Part shown: positions 1 to 9,997 of the stretch, piece after piece
How the letters are laid out: each line of letters opens with the position of its first letter
Position numbering within the stretch: position 1 is the stretch's first letter
Source: Dasypus novemcinctus
Lineage: Eukaryota > Chordata > Mammalia > Cingulata > Dasypodidae
Direction: 5' to 3'
Length of the DNA: 64,000 nucleotides
Assembly: GCF_030445035.2 (NCBI RefSeq)
Contig: NC_080675.1
Location: 62,574,544-62,638,543, forward strand
Program-made: the position numbers and the translations under genes
The notes under the pieces: model-generated
Told to the model about the DNA's origin: nothing
The model's input: only the letters and a program-made list of their open reading frames with translations
Database searches by the model: none

Positions 1-1087
1 TTCAACACACCACTCCCATTATTAGAACAAGTAGACGGAAAATCAACAAGGAAACAGAGGACTTGAACAATATGATAAATGAGCCAGACCTAACAGACAT
101 AGACAAATCATTACACCCAAACTCAGTGATTATACATTCTTCTCAAGTGCTCATGGATCTTTCTCCAGGACAGACCACATGTAAGGTCTCAATGCAGCTC
201 TCAATAAATGTATATAAAGACAGAAATTAGATAGAGTGCCTTCTCAGATCATAATGGAATGAAACTGGAAATCAATCACAGACTGGAAAGAGATATAATA
301 AATTTGGAGATGTGTGGAAGCTAAACAACACACTCCTAATCACTGGGTCAAAGAAGAAATTGCAAGTGAAATCAGTAAATAGAGACAAATGAAAATGAGA
401 CTTAACTTAGCAAAACTCATGGGATACAGCACAGGCAGTCTTGAGAGGGAAATTTATAGCCCTAAATGCCTGTTATAAAAAAGAAGAACTAAACTCAAAC
501 ACTTAACTGAACAACTGCAGATATTAGTAAAAGAACAGCAAATCAATCCCAAAGCAAGCAGAAGGAAAGAAATAATAAAGATTAGAGCAAAGGGGCAGGG
601 CAGTGCTGGGTGTGGCCACTCACACCCTGGCCCCACATATCCCATGTCTCCCTTCTGCTGTGAAAGTGGGACTTGCACAAACCACCAGGGAACAAGTACG
701 GAGTAACTGCTGCTTCACATTTACTGCACATTATCTCATATTAGCTCATTTTAATTCTCTACCCTGAGAAGTAGCGAGCACTATAATCTACTTTATAGAC
801 AAGGAAGCTGAGGCACAGAGTAAATCACCTTTGTTCACACAGCTAGTGGGCTGCGGAGCTGGAATTCCAACCCAGGTCTGTGCCCTCAACTGTATCTGAT
901 GTGCTATTTATTCATGTTCCCATAATTAAGAACAATAATCACAGCTAAAAGATTAGAGCAGAAATAAATGAAACTGAGAACCAAAAAAAGAAAGAAAAAG
1001 CAACAAAATCAAAAGCTGGTTCTTTGAGAAGATCAACAAAATTGACAAACCTCTAGCTAGACTAACAAAAAAAAAAGAGAGAAGATG
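1..1087 (+). mobile_element. Older L1, ORF2 endonuclease region (5' half of a split copy)
   Basis: Decayed LINE-1 ORF2. Near the start it still reads like the endonuclease/spacer region (the TPLPLL and TDIDKSLHPN-type stretch, then a KLNNTLL-type stretch), with many stops and frameshifts. The same ORF2 resumes at 9998: the text around GACAAACCTCTAGCTAGACTAAC followed by AAAAGAGAGAAGATG continues there. The younger L1 at 1088-9987 therefore landed inside it. It extends beyond the left edge of the window. Confidence 0.9.
590..947 (+). mobile_element. Retroposed non-L1 insert carrying a MIR, inside the older L1
   Basis: The L1 ORF2 text is interrupted by 358 bp unlike L1. The 13-bp word AAAGATTAGAGCA occurs on both sides (577-589 and 948-960), as expected for a target-site duplication. 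The insert holds a MIR-like core (about 720-900; CAAGGAAGCTGAGGCACAGA, then ACACAGCTAGTGGGCTG). MIRs stopped moving long before this L1 family, so the MIR was probably carried as part of a larger retroposed transcript. Only a very short A-run is present at the right end, so strand is a guess. Confidence 0.7.
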
Positions 1088-1470
1088 GTGGCTGAGTGAG
1101 CTTGCCTTGCCGTCTCTCCTGGGAAGAGGCAGCTGGGCACCGCTGGAGGTTCTCCGGGACCAGGCTTTTTCAGGATTTTTTCAGGGCAGGAAGTGTCTGG
1201 ACATCGATTTGGTGGGAAGGTAACGGAAAGGACTGGTCTATAAGATATAATTTGGGACTTTTCAGGAGGGGGAGGCAAGATGGCGGCTGAGTGAACTTCC
1301 CGGTTACTAGCTCCTGGGGGGAATCGGCTGGGAGGCGTCGGAGACTCTTTGGGACCGGCTGTTTCGGGATTTTTCCTGGTTCGGAGGTGTCTGGACATCG
1401 ATTTGGAGGGAAGGTAACAGAGAGGATCCATCTGTGAAATATACACGGAGATCCCAGCTACGTGTGGAGG
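1082..1470 (+). promoter_or_regulatory. Tandem L1 promoter monomers
   Basis: Two copies of a ~195-bp unit begin at about 1082 (AAGATGGTGGCTGAGTGAG) and 1277 (AAGATGGCGGCTGAGTGAAC). Both then contain a GGGACC..GGNTTTTTCAGGATTTTT-like stretch and end in GTGTCTGGACATCGATTTGG, followed by GGGAAGGTAAC. This resembles the monomer-type 5' UTRs known for mouse L1s. The AAGATGGCGGC word is also the core of a YY1 site; in human L1 a YY1 site near +1 positions the start of transcription. A promoter role here is inferred. Confidence 0.7.
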
Positions 1471-1509
1471 ACTCCCTCCTTGGGTAGGCGGAGCCGAGGC
1501 AGCTAGCAC

Positions 1510-1775
1510 CACGGCGGGTGGCGGGCGGGAGAGCCGAGTCGCGCTGTGCCACGGCGGGCAGCGGGCGAAGGAGACAAGCCCAGCCGAGCCTAGCCGTGCT
1601 GTGGCGGGCGGCGGGCGGGAGAGCCGAGCCGCGCTGTGCCGCGGCGGCGAGCGGTGGGCGGGGAAGCCGAGTCCGGCCGAGCCCGGCTGAGCCGCAGCGG
1701 GCGGGGGGGCCGAGCCCAGCCACGCCGCGCCGGGCGGCGGGCGGGAAAGCCGAGCCCAGCCGAGCCTGGCGGCGG
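1510..1775 (+). repeat. GC-rich minisatellite in the L1 5' UTR
   Basis: Imperfect tandem repeat of GCGGGCGGGAGAGCCGAG and GCCCAGCCGAGCC units; the gagccgag word recurs at 1531 and 1621, 90 bp apart, and with variants at 1670-1760. Very CpG-rich. A T-rich (TTTTG/TTTTA/TTG)n tract follows to about 1872. Open frames through it are compositional and not counted as genes. Confidence 0.8.
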
Positions 1776-1779
1776 GGTT

Positions 1780-2564
1780 TCTGTTCTTTGTTTTGTTTTG
1801 TTTTTTATTTTATTTTTTATTTTTTATTTTTTGTTGTTGTTGTTGTTCTTGTTGTTCTTTTTTTTTTTTTCAATCCTCTCTTTCTTGTCCCCAATATTCT
1901 TCTTATACTATTTTACCTTAACAATACAATAGGTCCTACAGGAAATACCTCACATTTGCTGGGTTTCCTCACCCTCCACTGCCTCATTTCTCTGTGAATA
2001 GATTTAGCCTATCTATACTATCCCCTTTCCCCTACAACTTGATATCCTCCACCATCTGCTATCTCTCCTATATTCCATCTCCCTTTCTTTGATCCACAAA
2101 GTGTCTAACTCTTAATTTCTAATACCTTTGTTTAGTTTTCCATCTGGTATTCGTCCCTGAAACTATTACCTTTCTTTTCTCTTTCCCTCTCTCACGAAAA
2201 CAATAGCCTCTTAGTACGTACCACATTCCTCCCATATTCAGTCGTCTACCTCATTATAGGTACTTTCCTACTACTATAACTCTCCACAATTTACATGATC
2301 TAACCTCCATCCTCCCAGAACTCATATTGTTGCTTTGTAAATATATATCACCAATACTACTTCACACTTTTTCCTTCCTTACACAATTGACTTTCCCCAG
2401 CACTAATACTTTCCTTTAAAGTGAGCTTAACAAGCAATAAGAAATTGGAATAAGAAGAACAAAGTGACAAAGAGAAGATATAACACTTACGCAAAAACAA
2501 CAGCTAATTAATCTCCAAGACTAGACAAAGAAGCTAAGGAACTGATTAAACCCGTCAAGAAAAA
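1780..2564 (+). other. Pyrimidine-rich remainder of the L1 5' UTR
   Basis: After the T-rich tract come about 690 bp of C/T-rich, CpG-poor sequence with no sizeable open frame, ending just before the ORF1 start at 2565. It is assigned to the L1 5' UTR by position. I see no other feature in it. Confidence 0.7.
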
Positions 2565-3536
2565 ATGTTGACAAGACAGCAACAAAAATCTACAAACCAA
2601 ACCAGTAATCAGGAAAACATGGCTGAATCCAATCAACAAACTGAAAATCAGGAAGGGGGGCAGGACTTCGCACAAGCAATGAAAGATCTCAGAACATTTA
2701 TCACCGACAAATTTGATGAAGTAATGAAAGAGGTTAACAGCGTGAAGACAACACTCGGAGGGGAAATTGCAGACATGCACAAAAAAATAACAGATATGAT
2801 GGACATGAACACCACAATTCAAGAAATCAAAAATACACTTGCAGCAAATATCAGCAGACTAGAAGAGGCAGAGCAGAGAATTAGTGATGTGGAAGACAGT
2901 GCATTGGAAATCAAACAGATAGTAGAAGTGGTCAATAAAAAGGTAGAAAAAATCCAGATAGGACTTAGGGACCTGAATGATAACGCAAAACGCTCAAACA
3001 TACGTATTATAGGCATTCCAGAAGGAGAAGAGAAGGGAAAGGGGTCAGAAGGACTGTTGCAGGAAATAATGAATGAAAACTTCCCAAATCTCCTGAAAGA
3101 GACAGATGTACATATCCAAGAAGCACAGCGCACTCCACTGGTCATAAACCCCAACAGGCCCACCCCAAGACATATACTTGTCAAATTATCCAATGCTCAA
3201 GACAAAGAAAAAATTCTAAAAGCCGCAAGAGAAAAGAAAACCATCACATACAAGGGAAACTCCATAAGATTAAGTGCTGATTTCTCATCTGAAACGATGG
3301 AGGCAAGAAGGCAGTGGTATGATATAGTCAAGGTACTAAAGGAAAAAAATCTCCAACCAAGAATACTCTATCCAGCTAAACTAGCATTCAAAAATGATGG
3401 AGAGTTCAAAATATTCACAGATAAACAGAAACTGAAAGAGTATATCAACAAGAAACCTCCCCTTCAAGAAATTCTTAAGGGAATTCTGCAGGAAGAAAGG
3501 AAAAAACAGGACAGTCAGAGATGGAGGAGAGTGTAA
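2565..3536 (+). CDS. L1 ORF1: LINE-1 ORF1 protein (RNA-binding chaperone)
   Basis: Uninterrupted 323-residue frame. ORF1p is the trimeric nucleic-acid chaperone that coats L1 RNA in the cytoplasmic RNP. Residues ~1-40 are Gln/Asn-rich. Residues ~45-145 have heptad spacing of a coiled coil (the [12 protein letters not shown] stretch is typical). An RRM-like core follows at ~145-240 ([14 protein letters not shown], then [11 protein letters not shown]), then the C-terminal domain with ITYKG and the ARRQW and RILYPAKL signatures. The length is close to the ~338 residues of human ORF1p. No stop or frameshift is seen, so the protein could be made. The start at 2565 is the first ATG after the 5' UTR and leaves the full coiled coil intact. 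Confidence 0.93.
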   Translation: MLTRQQQKSTNQTSNQENMAESNQQTENQEGGQDFAQAMKDLRTFITDKFDEVMKEVNSVKTTLGGEIADMHKKITDMMDMNTTIQEIKNTLAANISRLEEAEQRISDVEDSALEIKQIVEVVNKKVEKIQIGLRDLNDNAKRSNIRIIGIPEGEEKGKGSEGLLQEIMNENFPNLLKETDVHIQEAQRTPLVINPNRPTPRHILVKLSNAQDKEKILKAAREKKTITYKGNSIRLSADFSSETMEARRQWYDIVKVLKEKNLQPRILYPAKLAFKNDGEFKIFTDKQKLKEYINKKPPLQEILKGILQEERKKQDSQRWRRV

Positions 3537-6500
3537 AAGCAACAAGAAAGACAAAAATAGAAGGGGAAAATAAAATAATACAAACAAAATATAACAAACA
3601 CAAATCCAACCAAAATACGGCTACCATAAATAACTCTCTAAACGTAATAACACTGAATGTCAATGGATTAAACTCACCTATCAAAAGATTCAGACTGGGA
3701 CACTGGATAAGGAAATACGACCCATCTATATGCTGCCTACAAGAGACACATCTTAGACCCAGAGACTCATGGAGGTTGAAAGTGAATGGCTGGAAAACAA
3801 TCATACAAGCAAACAACAACCAAAAAAAGGCAGGAGTAGCTATATTAATATCAGACAAAATAGACTTTAAATGCGAAACAATTGTGAGAGACAAAGAAGG
3901 ATACTATATTTTAGTGAAAGGGACAATTTGTCAAGAAGATCGAACAATCATAAATATTTATGCTCCTAACAAGGGCGCCTCTAAATATGTGAGGCAAACG
4001 CTGGAAAAACTAAGTGAAAGAATAGATGCATCTACAATTATAGTGGGGGATTTTAATACACCACTATCAACTCTGGACAGAACATCTCAAAAGAGAATCA
4101 CTAAAGAAACAAAACATTTGAACAGTATATTAGAAGAGCTGGATCTAATAGACATACATAGATCATTACACCCAAACACAGCAGGATATACATTTTTCTC
4201 AAGCGCACATGGAACATTCTCCAAGATTGACCATATGCTAGGCCACAAAGAAAGGCTTAATGAATTCAGAAAGATCGAAATCATACAAAACAATATCTCT
4301 GACCACAGTGGAGTCAAGCTGGAAATTTGCAAGGGACAGAGACCCAGACTTCACACGACAATTTGGAAATTAAACAGCACACTCTTAGAAAAACAGTGGG
4401 TCAAAGAGGAAATCTCAAAAGAAATCAATGACTACCTTGAAACAAATGATAATGATAACACAACATACCAAAATTTATGGGATGCAGCAAAAGCGGTACT
4501 GAGAGGGAAATTTATAGCCATAAATTCATATATCAAAAAAGAAGAAAGAGCAGAAATTGAAGAATTAACTGCACATTTGAAGGAATTAGAAAAACAACAA
4601 CAAAGTAACCCAACAGGAAGAAGAAGGAAGGAAATAACAAAGATAAGAGCAGAACTAAATGAAATAGAAAATAAGAAAGCACTTGAAAAAATAAACAAGA
4701 CCAAGAGCTGGTTTTTTGAGAAGATCAACAAAATTGACAAACCTTTAGCGAGACTAACAAAGAAAAAAAGAGAAAAGATGCAAATACACAAAATAAGAAA
4801 TGAGAAAGGTGAAATCACCACTGACCCCACAGAAATAAAGACTATCATAAGAGGATACTTTGAAAAACTATATTCCAACAAAAATGACAATTTAGAGGAA
4901 ATGGACAAATTCCTAGAAATACATAAGCAGCCCATACTGACAAAAGAAGAAATTGATGATCTTAACAAACCAATCACAAGCAAAGAGATAGAATCAGTCA
5001 TTAAAAATCTCCCAACTAAGAAGAGCCCAGGGCCAGACGGCTTCACAGGTGAATTCTACAAAACATTCCGGAAAGAACTAACACCAATCCTGTTGAAACT
5101 ATTCCAAAAAATCGAAACAGAAGGAACACTGCCTAATTCCTTCTATGATGCCAACATTACCCTAGTACCAAAGCCAAACAAAGACACCACAAGAAAGGAA
5201 AATTACAGACCAATTTCTCTAATGAACCTAGACGCAAAAATACTTAACAAAATACTTGCTAATCGTATTCAACAACACATTAAACGAATTATACACCATG
5301 ACCAAGTGGGATTTATTCCAGGTATGCAAGGATGGTTCAACATAAGAAAATCAATCAATGTAATACACCATATAAACAGATTGAGAGAAAAAAACCACAT
5401 GATTATATCTATAGATGCAGAAAAGGCATTTGACAAAATACAGCACCCCTTCCTGATAAAAACACTCCAAAAGATCGGAATACAAGGAAACTTTTTGAAC
5501 ATGATAAAGAGTATATATGAAAAACCTAAAGCCAACATTGTTTACAATGGCGAAATCCTGAAATCCTTCCCTCTAAAATCAGGAACAAGACAAGGATGCC
5601 CATTGTCTCCGCTCCTATTTAACATTGTCTTGGAAGTACTGGCTCGAGCACTGAGACAAGAACCAGATATAAAAGGCATTCAAATTGGAAGGGAAGAAGT
5701 CAAAATTTCATTATTTGCAGATGACATGATCCTATATAAGAAAACCCTGAGAGATCTACAACAAAGCTCCTAGAACTCATAAATGAGTTTAGCAAAGTCG
5801 CAGGTTATAAGATCAATGCGCAAAAATCAGTAGCATTTCTATACACCAATAATGAGCAAGATCAGGAGGAAATCAAGAAACAAATACCATTCACAATAGT
5901 AAATAAAAAAATCAAATACTTAGGAATAAATTTAACTAAAGACGTAAAAAACTTATACATCGAGAACTATACAAGATTGTTCAAGGAAATCAAAGAAGAC
6001 CTAAATAAATGGAAGAATATTCCCTGTTCATGGATAGGAAGACTGAATATTATTAAGATGTCTATCCTACCAAAACTGATCTACACATTCAATGCAATCC
6101 CAATAAAAATCAACACAGCCTTCTTTAAGGAACTAGAAAAACTAACTATGAAATTTATTTGGAATAAAAAGAGGCCCCGAATAGCCAAAGACATATTGAA
6201 AAAGAAAAACGAAATAGGAGGAATCACACTTCCTGACTTCAAAACATACTACAAAGCTACAGTAGTGAAAACAGCATGGTACTGGCATAAGGAGAGACAC
6301 ACAGACCAATGGAATCGAATTGAAAGTTCAGATATAGAACCTCATGTATATAGCCATATAATATTCGATAAAGCCACCAAACCCTCTCAACTGGGAGAGA
6401 ATGGCCTATTCAACAAATGGTGCCTGGAGAACTGGATAGCTATATGTAGAAGAATGAAAGAGGATTACCATCTCACACCTTATACAAAGATCAACTCAAG

Positions 6501-7434
6501 ATGGATCAAAGACCTAAATATAAGAGCCAAGACCATAAAGACCTTGGAAAGCAGTGTAGGGAAACATCTACAGGACCTTGTAATAGGAAATGGCTTCATG
6601 AATATCACACCAAAAGCACGAGCAGCAAAAGAACAAATAGATAAATGGGACTACCTCAAAATTAAAGCCTTCTGCACCTCAAAGGAGTTTGTCAAGAAAG
6701 TAAAAAGGGAACCCACACAATGGGAGAAAATATTTGGCAACCATATATCTGATAAGAGACTTATAACTTGCATATATAAAGAACTCATATATCTCGAAAA
6801 CAAAAAGATAAACAACCCATTTAAAAAATGGGAAAAAGATTTAAAAAGACACTTCTCCAAAGAAGAAATACAAATGGCTAAAAAGCACATGAAAAAATGC
6901 TCCAAATCCCTAGCTATCAGGGAAATGCAAATCAAAACTACAATGAGATACCATCTTACTCCCATAAGATTGGCAGCCATGAAAAAAACAGTAGAATACA
7001 AATGCTGGAGAGGATGTGAAGAAAGGGGAACACTCATCCATTGCTGGTGGGAATGCAGAAGGATCCAACCATTCTGGAGGACAGTTTGGCAGTTTCTCAA
7101 AAAATTATCCATAGATTTGCCATATGACCCAGCAATACCACTGCTGGGTATATACCCATCAGATCTGAAAACAAGGACACAAACCGATATATGTACACCA
7201 ATGTTCATAGCAGCATTGTTCACCATCGCCAAAAGTTGGAATCAATCCAAAAGTCCATCAACAGATGAGTGGATCAATAAAATGTGGTATATACACACAA
7301 TGGAATACTACTCAGCTGTAAGAACCAATACACTACAATCGCACGTGATAACATGGATGAACCTTGAGAATCTTATGTTGAGTGAAGCAACCCAGGCATT
7401 GAAGGACAAATACTATATGACCTCAATGATATGA
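3521..7434 (+). pseudogene. L1 ORF2: LINE-1 ORF2 (endonuclease/reverse transcriptase), one frameshift
   Basis: ORF2p nicks target DNA and reverse-transcribes L1 RNA at the nick. The first part (3521-5773, 750 residues) has the AP-type endonuclease with the expected catalytic residues: N46 (TLNVNGLN), E75 (CCLQETHL), D177/N179 (GDFNTPL), D237 (SKIDH) and D261/H262 (SDHS). The reverse transcriptase follows, with [38 protein letters not shown] and the F732-A-D-D active site. A one-base loss near 5750-5764 moves the frame, and a stop follows at 5771. The rest is open in the next frame to 7434, including the C-terminal cysteine motif ([18 protein letters not shown]). The total of about 1,300 residues equals a complete ORF2p. 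The start at 3521 overlaps the ORF1 stop by 16 nt and leaves ~40 residues before the endonuclease. As read, the protein would lack everything after the RT active site. Confidence 0.92.
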
Positions 7435-9984
7435 AATAAGTTAACTGCCTCAGAGAGCTAGAGTCTGGAAAAGTGGCTTACTGGAAATCGGGGGGTGGAG
7501 GAAGGATGTGAGTTAATGTCTGTAGGGGTGGAATCTGTGATGAGCTGGGGGTAAGTATGAGCACAAAGAAGGGACAAAATGGGGGCAAGGGGTTACCTTC
7601 GGGTGGGGTTTTCTGGGTTCGAGGGGGGCTGGGGATGGGAAGAGGGGAAATATGGTCCAAGAAATAGGTGGGAGGGAGGGGCAACATACAAACATGGGAG
7701 AGTGCCAGAAGTTCATTGAGAACTAAATGTTGAGTAAAACGTATCAAAGTATAAGTAGGAGGGTTACCTGGTTAGGACGCTCAGGGGGTATGGTCTGATG
7801 CGGGAGGACTCCGGAGGGAATAGCTGAAGGCTCATTTTGCCAAGGTGGGTTCTACCATTGGGTGGGGTGGACCCATATCCTGGGGAAGACTAATGCCGTC
7901 GAATAGAGAGAACTGTATCTCTCGTGAGAAAGGACGGCTCCCAGGGCATTAGATTGGCAGGCGTTGTGGGCCCTAAGGGGAGGGGAAAATGGACGTGCAA
8001 TGGATGGAACAAAGGTAAATAAGGGGGCAAAAGAGGAGTTATGTGAGAGTACATGAGGATGAATATAAAACAGCTAATATTACACCAAAAACATATAGGG
8101 GATGACAGACTAATAATGAAAACCATAAGACAAAACATAGGATAACTAAAAAATTTAGAAAACTGTACAACCTAAAGTATGGACCACATAGTAAGCACAA
8201 ATGTTACCTTGTTTGAAAACTATAGTTTTGGAATCTGTACATCAGTTTCAGGAAATATGATATGAATAAGTTAAAAGATTATTGCTGTGGAAGGGAAAAG
8301 GTTTTATGGTGGATCTGGGGAAATACTGTATATTGTATATATGAATTTTGGTGATCTAAGACTCTTCTGAAGCTGACATTATGTTGGGATTCACTTTACG
8401 GGAAGTTTTGGATCACAGAGTGGTTCAACAATGGCAGCGGAGGAATACTGATATGGGATGTTATTGACAGGATATATATGGTTGACAGGGAGTTATACAG
8501 GGCATATGCCCAGGGTATATGGTAATATCTATATATACTCATAGTGGAAACAATTAAAAACAACAGCTGGGGGGTACTGGGCTCCTGGCCGGGGGGTCAC
8601 TGTTGTGGGCCCTGGGAGAGCAGCGGCAATCCTCCAGGTGCAACGGCAAGAACCAGGAAGGAAGGAGGGCCCAACAGTGGGCTCTTGATACTAATGGCTA
8701 CACTTTTGAGCCTATGCACCTGCAATAAGAACAAGGCCTAGAGTAGCATTGTGCCTGGGGGTTTCCTCCTGACAGCCTTCATGTTACTCAAATGTGGCCA
8801 CTCTCACAGCCAAACTCAGCGTGTAGATGTGATGCATTCCCCCCAGCGTGGGACACGACACCCGGGGATGAGCCTCCCTGGCACCGAGGGATCACTACCA
8901 CATACCAGCTGAAGAAGCAACTAGAAAATGACCTTGAATTAAAGATTCAATGCGGAACAGCAGAATATACCTATCTACATATAATAACATGACTTCGGGA
9001 AGCGGTTTGACCTAATGTAAGGGGGAAATGGAAAAGAGAAATGAGATTATAAGGCTGTGAGTCTCTAAAAAAGAGTCTGGAGGTTGTCAGAAGGAATACC
9101 CCTATGTACAACTGAACAGAGTCTAAGAGACAGATAAGGTAGATACAACCCCAGGTATTGGTTCTTTTGAGGGATAAAGAGACCCACGGGTTCTATGGTC
9201 ATGGCAGAAGGGGTTCACTGCCATGACAGATGGCCCTTCTTTGGAGCTGGTGTTTCTGCGTGATGGAAATGGACTCAGAGGGGATCTCTTTTCACAAGAC
9301 TTGCATGCTACTTTATTGGAATTGTAGTTGGTGCTGGGTTTAAGATATATGTAGGGGATTTGAATCTCTGGACTGATAATATGACACCCAGGCCCAGAGC
9401 CTCAACAGACTTCAGCTCCTACACTTTGACTTATTGGACTTACTCCACTCAGCTAACATGGAGTTGAAGAAGGTCAACCACCACAACATGGAGCCTAGAG
9501 TGTCTACAACTAGAAGCGGGAAGAGTGCATCCAGTACCCATGTGGAATCTAAGCCCTCACTTGACATAGGTGTGCAATGGACACAACCAATCCAATGTCC
9601 ACAGAGAAAATGTGGAATGGGTGTGGGAACGGTAGCCATGGGGGCTGCTGGGTGTGGGGAACGGGAGGAAGAGATGAGATGTGGAGGCGTTTTCGGGACG
9701 TGGAGTTGTCCTGGATAGTGCTTCACGGACAATTACGGGACACTGTAGATCCCCCCAGGGCCCACTGGATGGAACGTGAGAGAGTCTGGGCTATGATGTG
9801 GACCATTGACTATGGGGTGCAGTGATGTTCAGAGATGAACTTACCAGGTGCAATGGATGTATCACGATGATGGGAGAGAGTGTTGCTGTGGGGGGAGTGG
9901 GGGGCGGGGGCGGTGGGGTTGAATGGGACCTCATATATTTTTTTAATGTAATTAAAAAATAATAATAATAATAAATAAATATTT
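7435..9984 (+). other. Long 3' UTR of the intact L1
   Basis: About 2.5 kb with no coding frame. The first ~250 bp are rich in G-runs on the plus strand (7487-7690: GGGGGGTGG, GGGGGTAAG, GGGGGCAAGGGG, GAGGGGGGCTGGGG), like the polypurine tract of other mammalian L1 3' UTRs. It ends with GGGGGGAGTGGGGGGCGGGGG (9891-9910), then CCTCATATATTTTTTTAATG and the A-tail. Older copies of the same 3' UTR occur at 47870-48800, 52760-54340, 54355-55495 and 57009-57730. Confidence 0.85.
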
Positions 9985-9997
9985 AAAAAAAAAAAAA

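Larger units (their letters stand above)
1088..9987 (+). mobile_element. L1: Full-length, nearly intact LINE-1
   Basis: An 8.9-kb L1 with 5' UTR (1088-2564), ORF1 (2565-3536), ORF2 (3521-7434, one frameshift), a long 3' UTR (7435-9984) and an A-tail. An A-run plus GAGAGAAGATG flanks it at 1067-1087 and 9985-10008, so the target duplication is about 21 bp and has no mismatch in the unique part. The host sequence is another L1. The 5' junction is ambiguous by a few bases because the duplication ends in AAGATG and the promoter monomer also contains AAGATGG. The perfect duplication and long open frames suggest a fairly recent insertion. Confidence 0.95.

Noticed and set aside
1518..1997. 159-codon open frame
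   Set aside because: It runs through the GC-rich minisatellite and T-rich tract of the L1 5' UTR; composition alone explains it.
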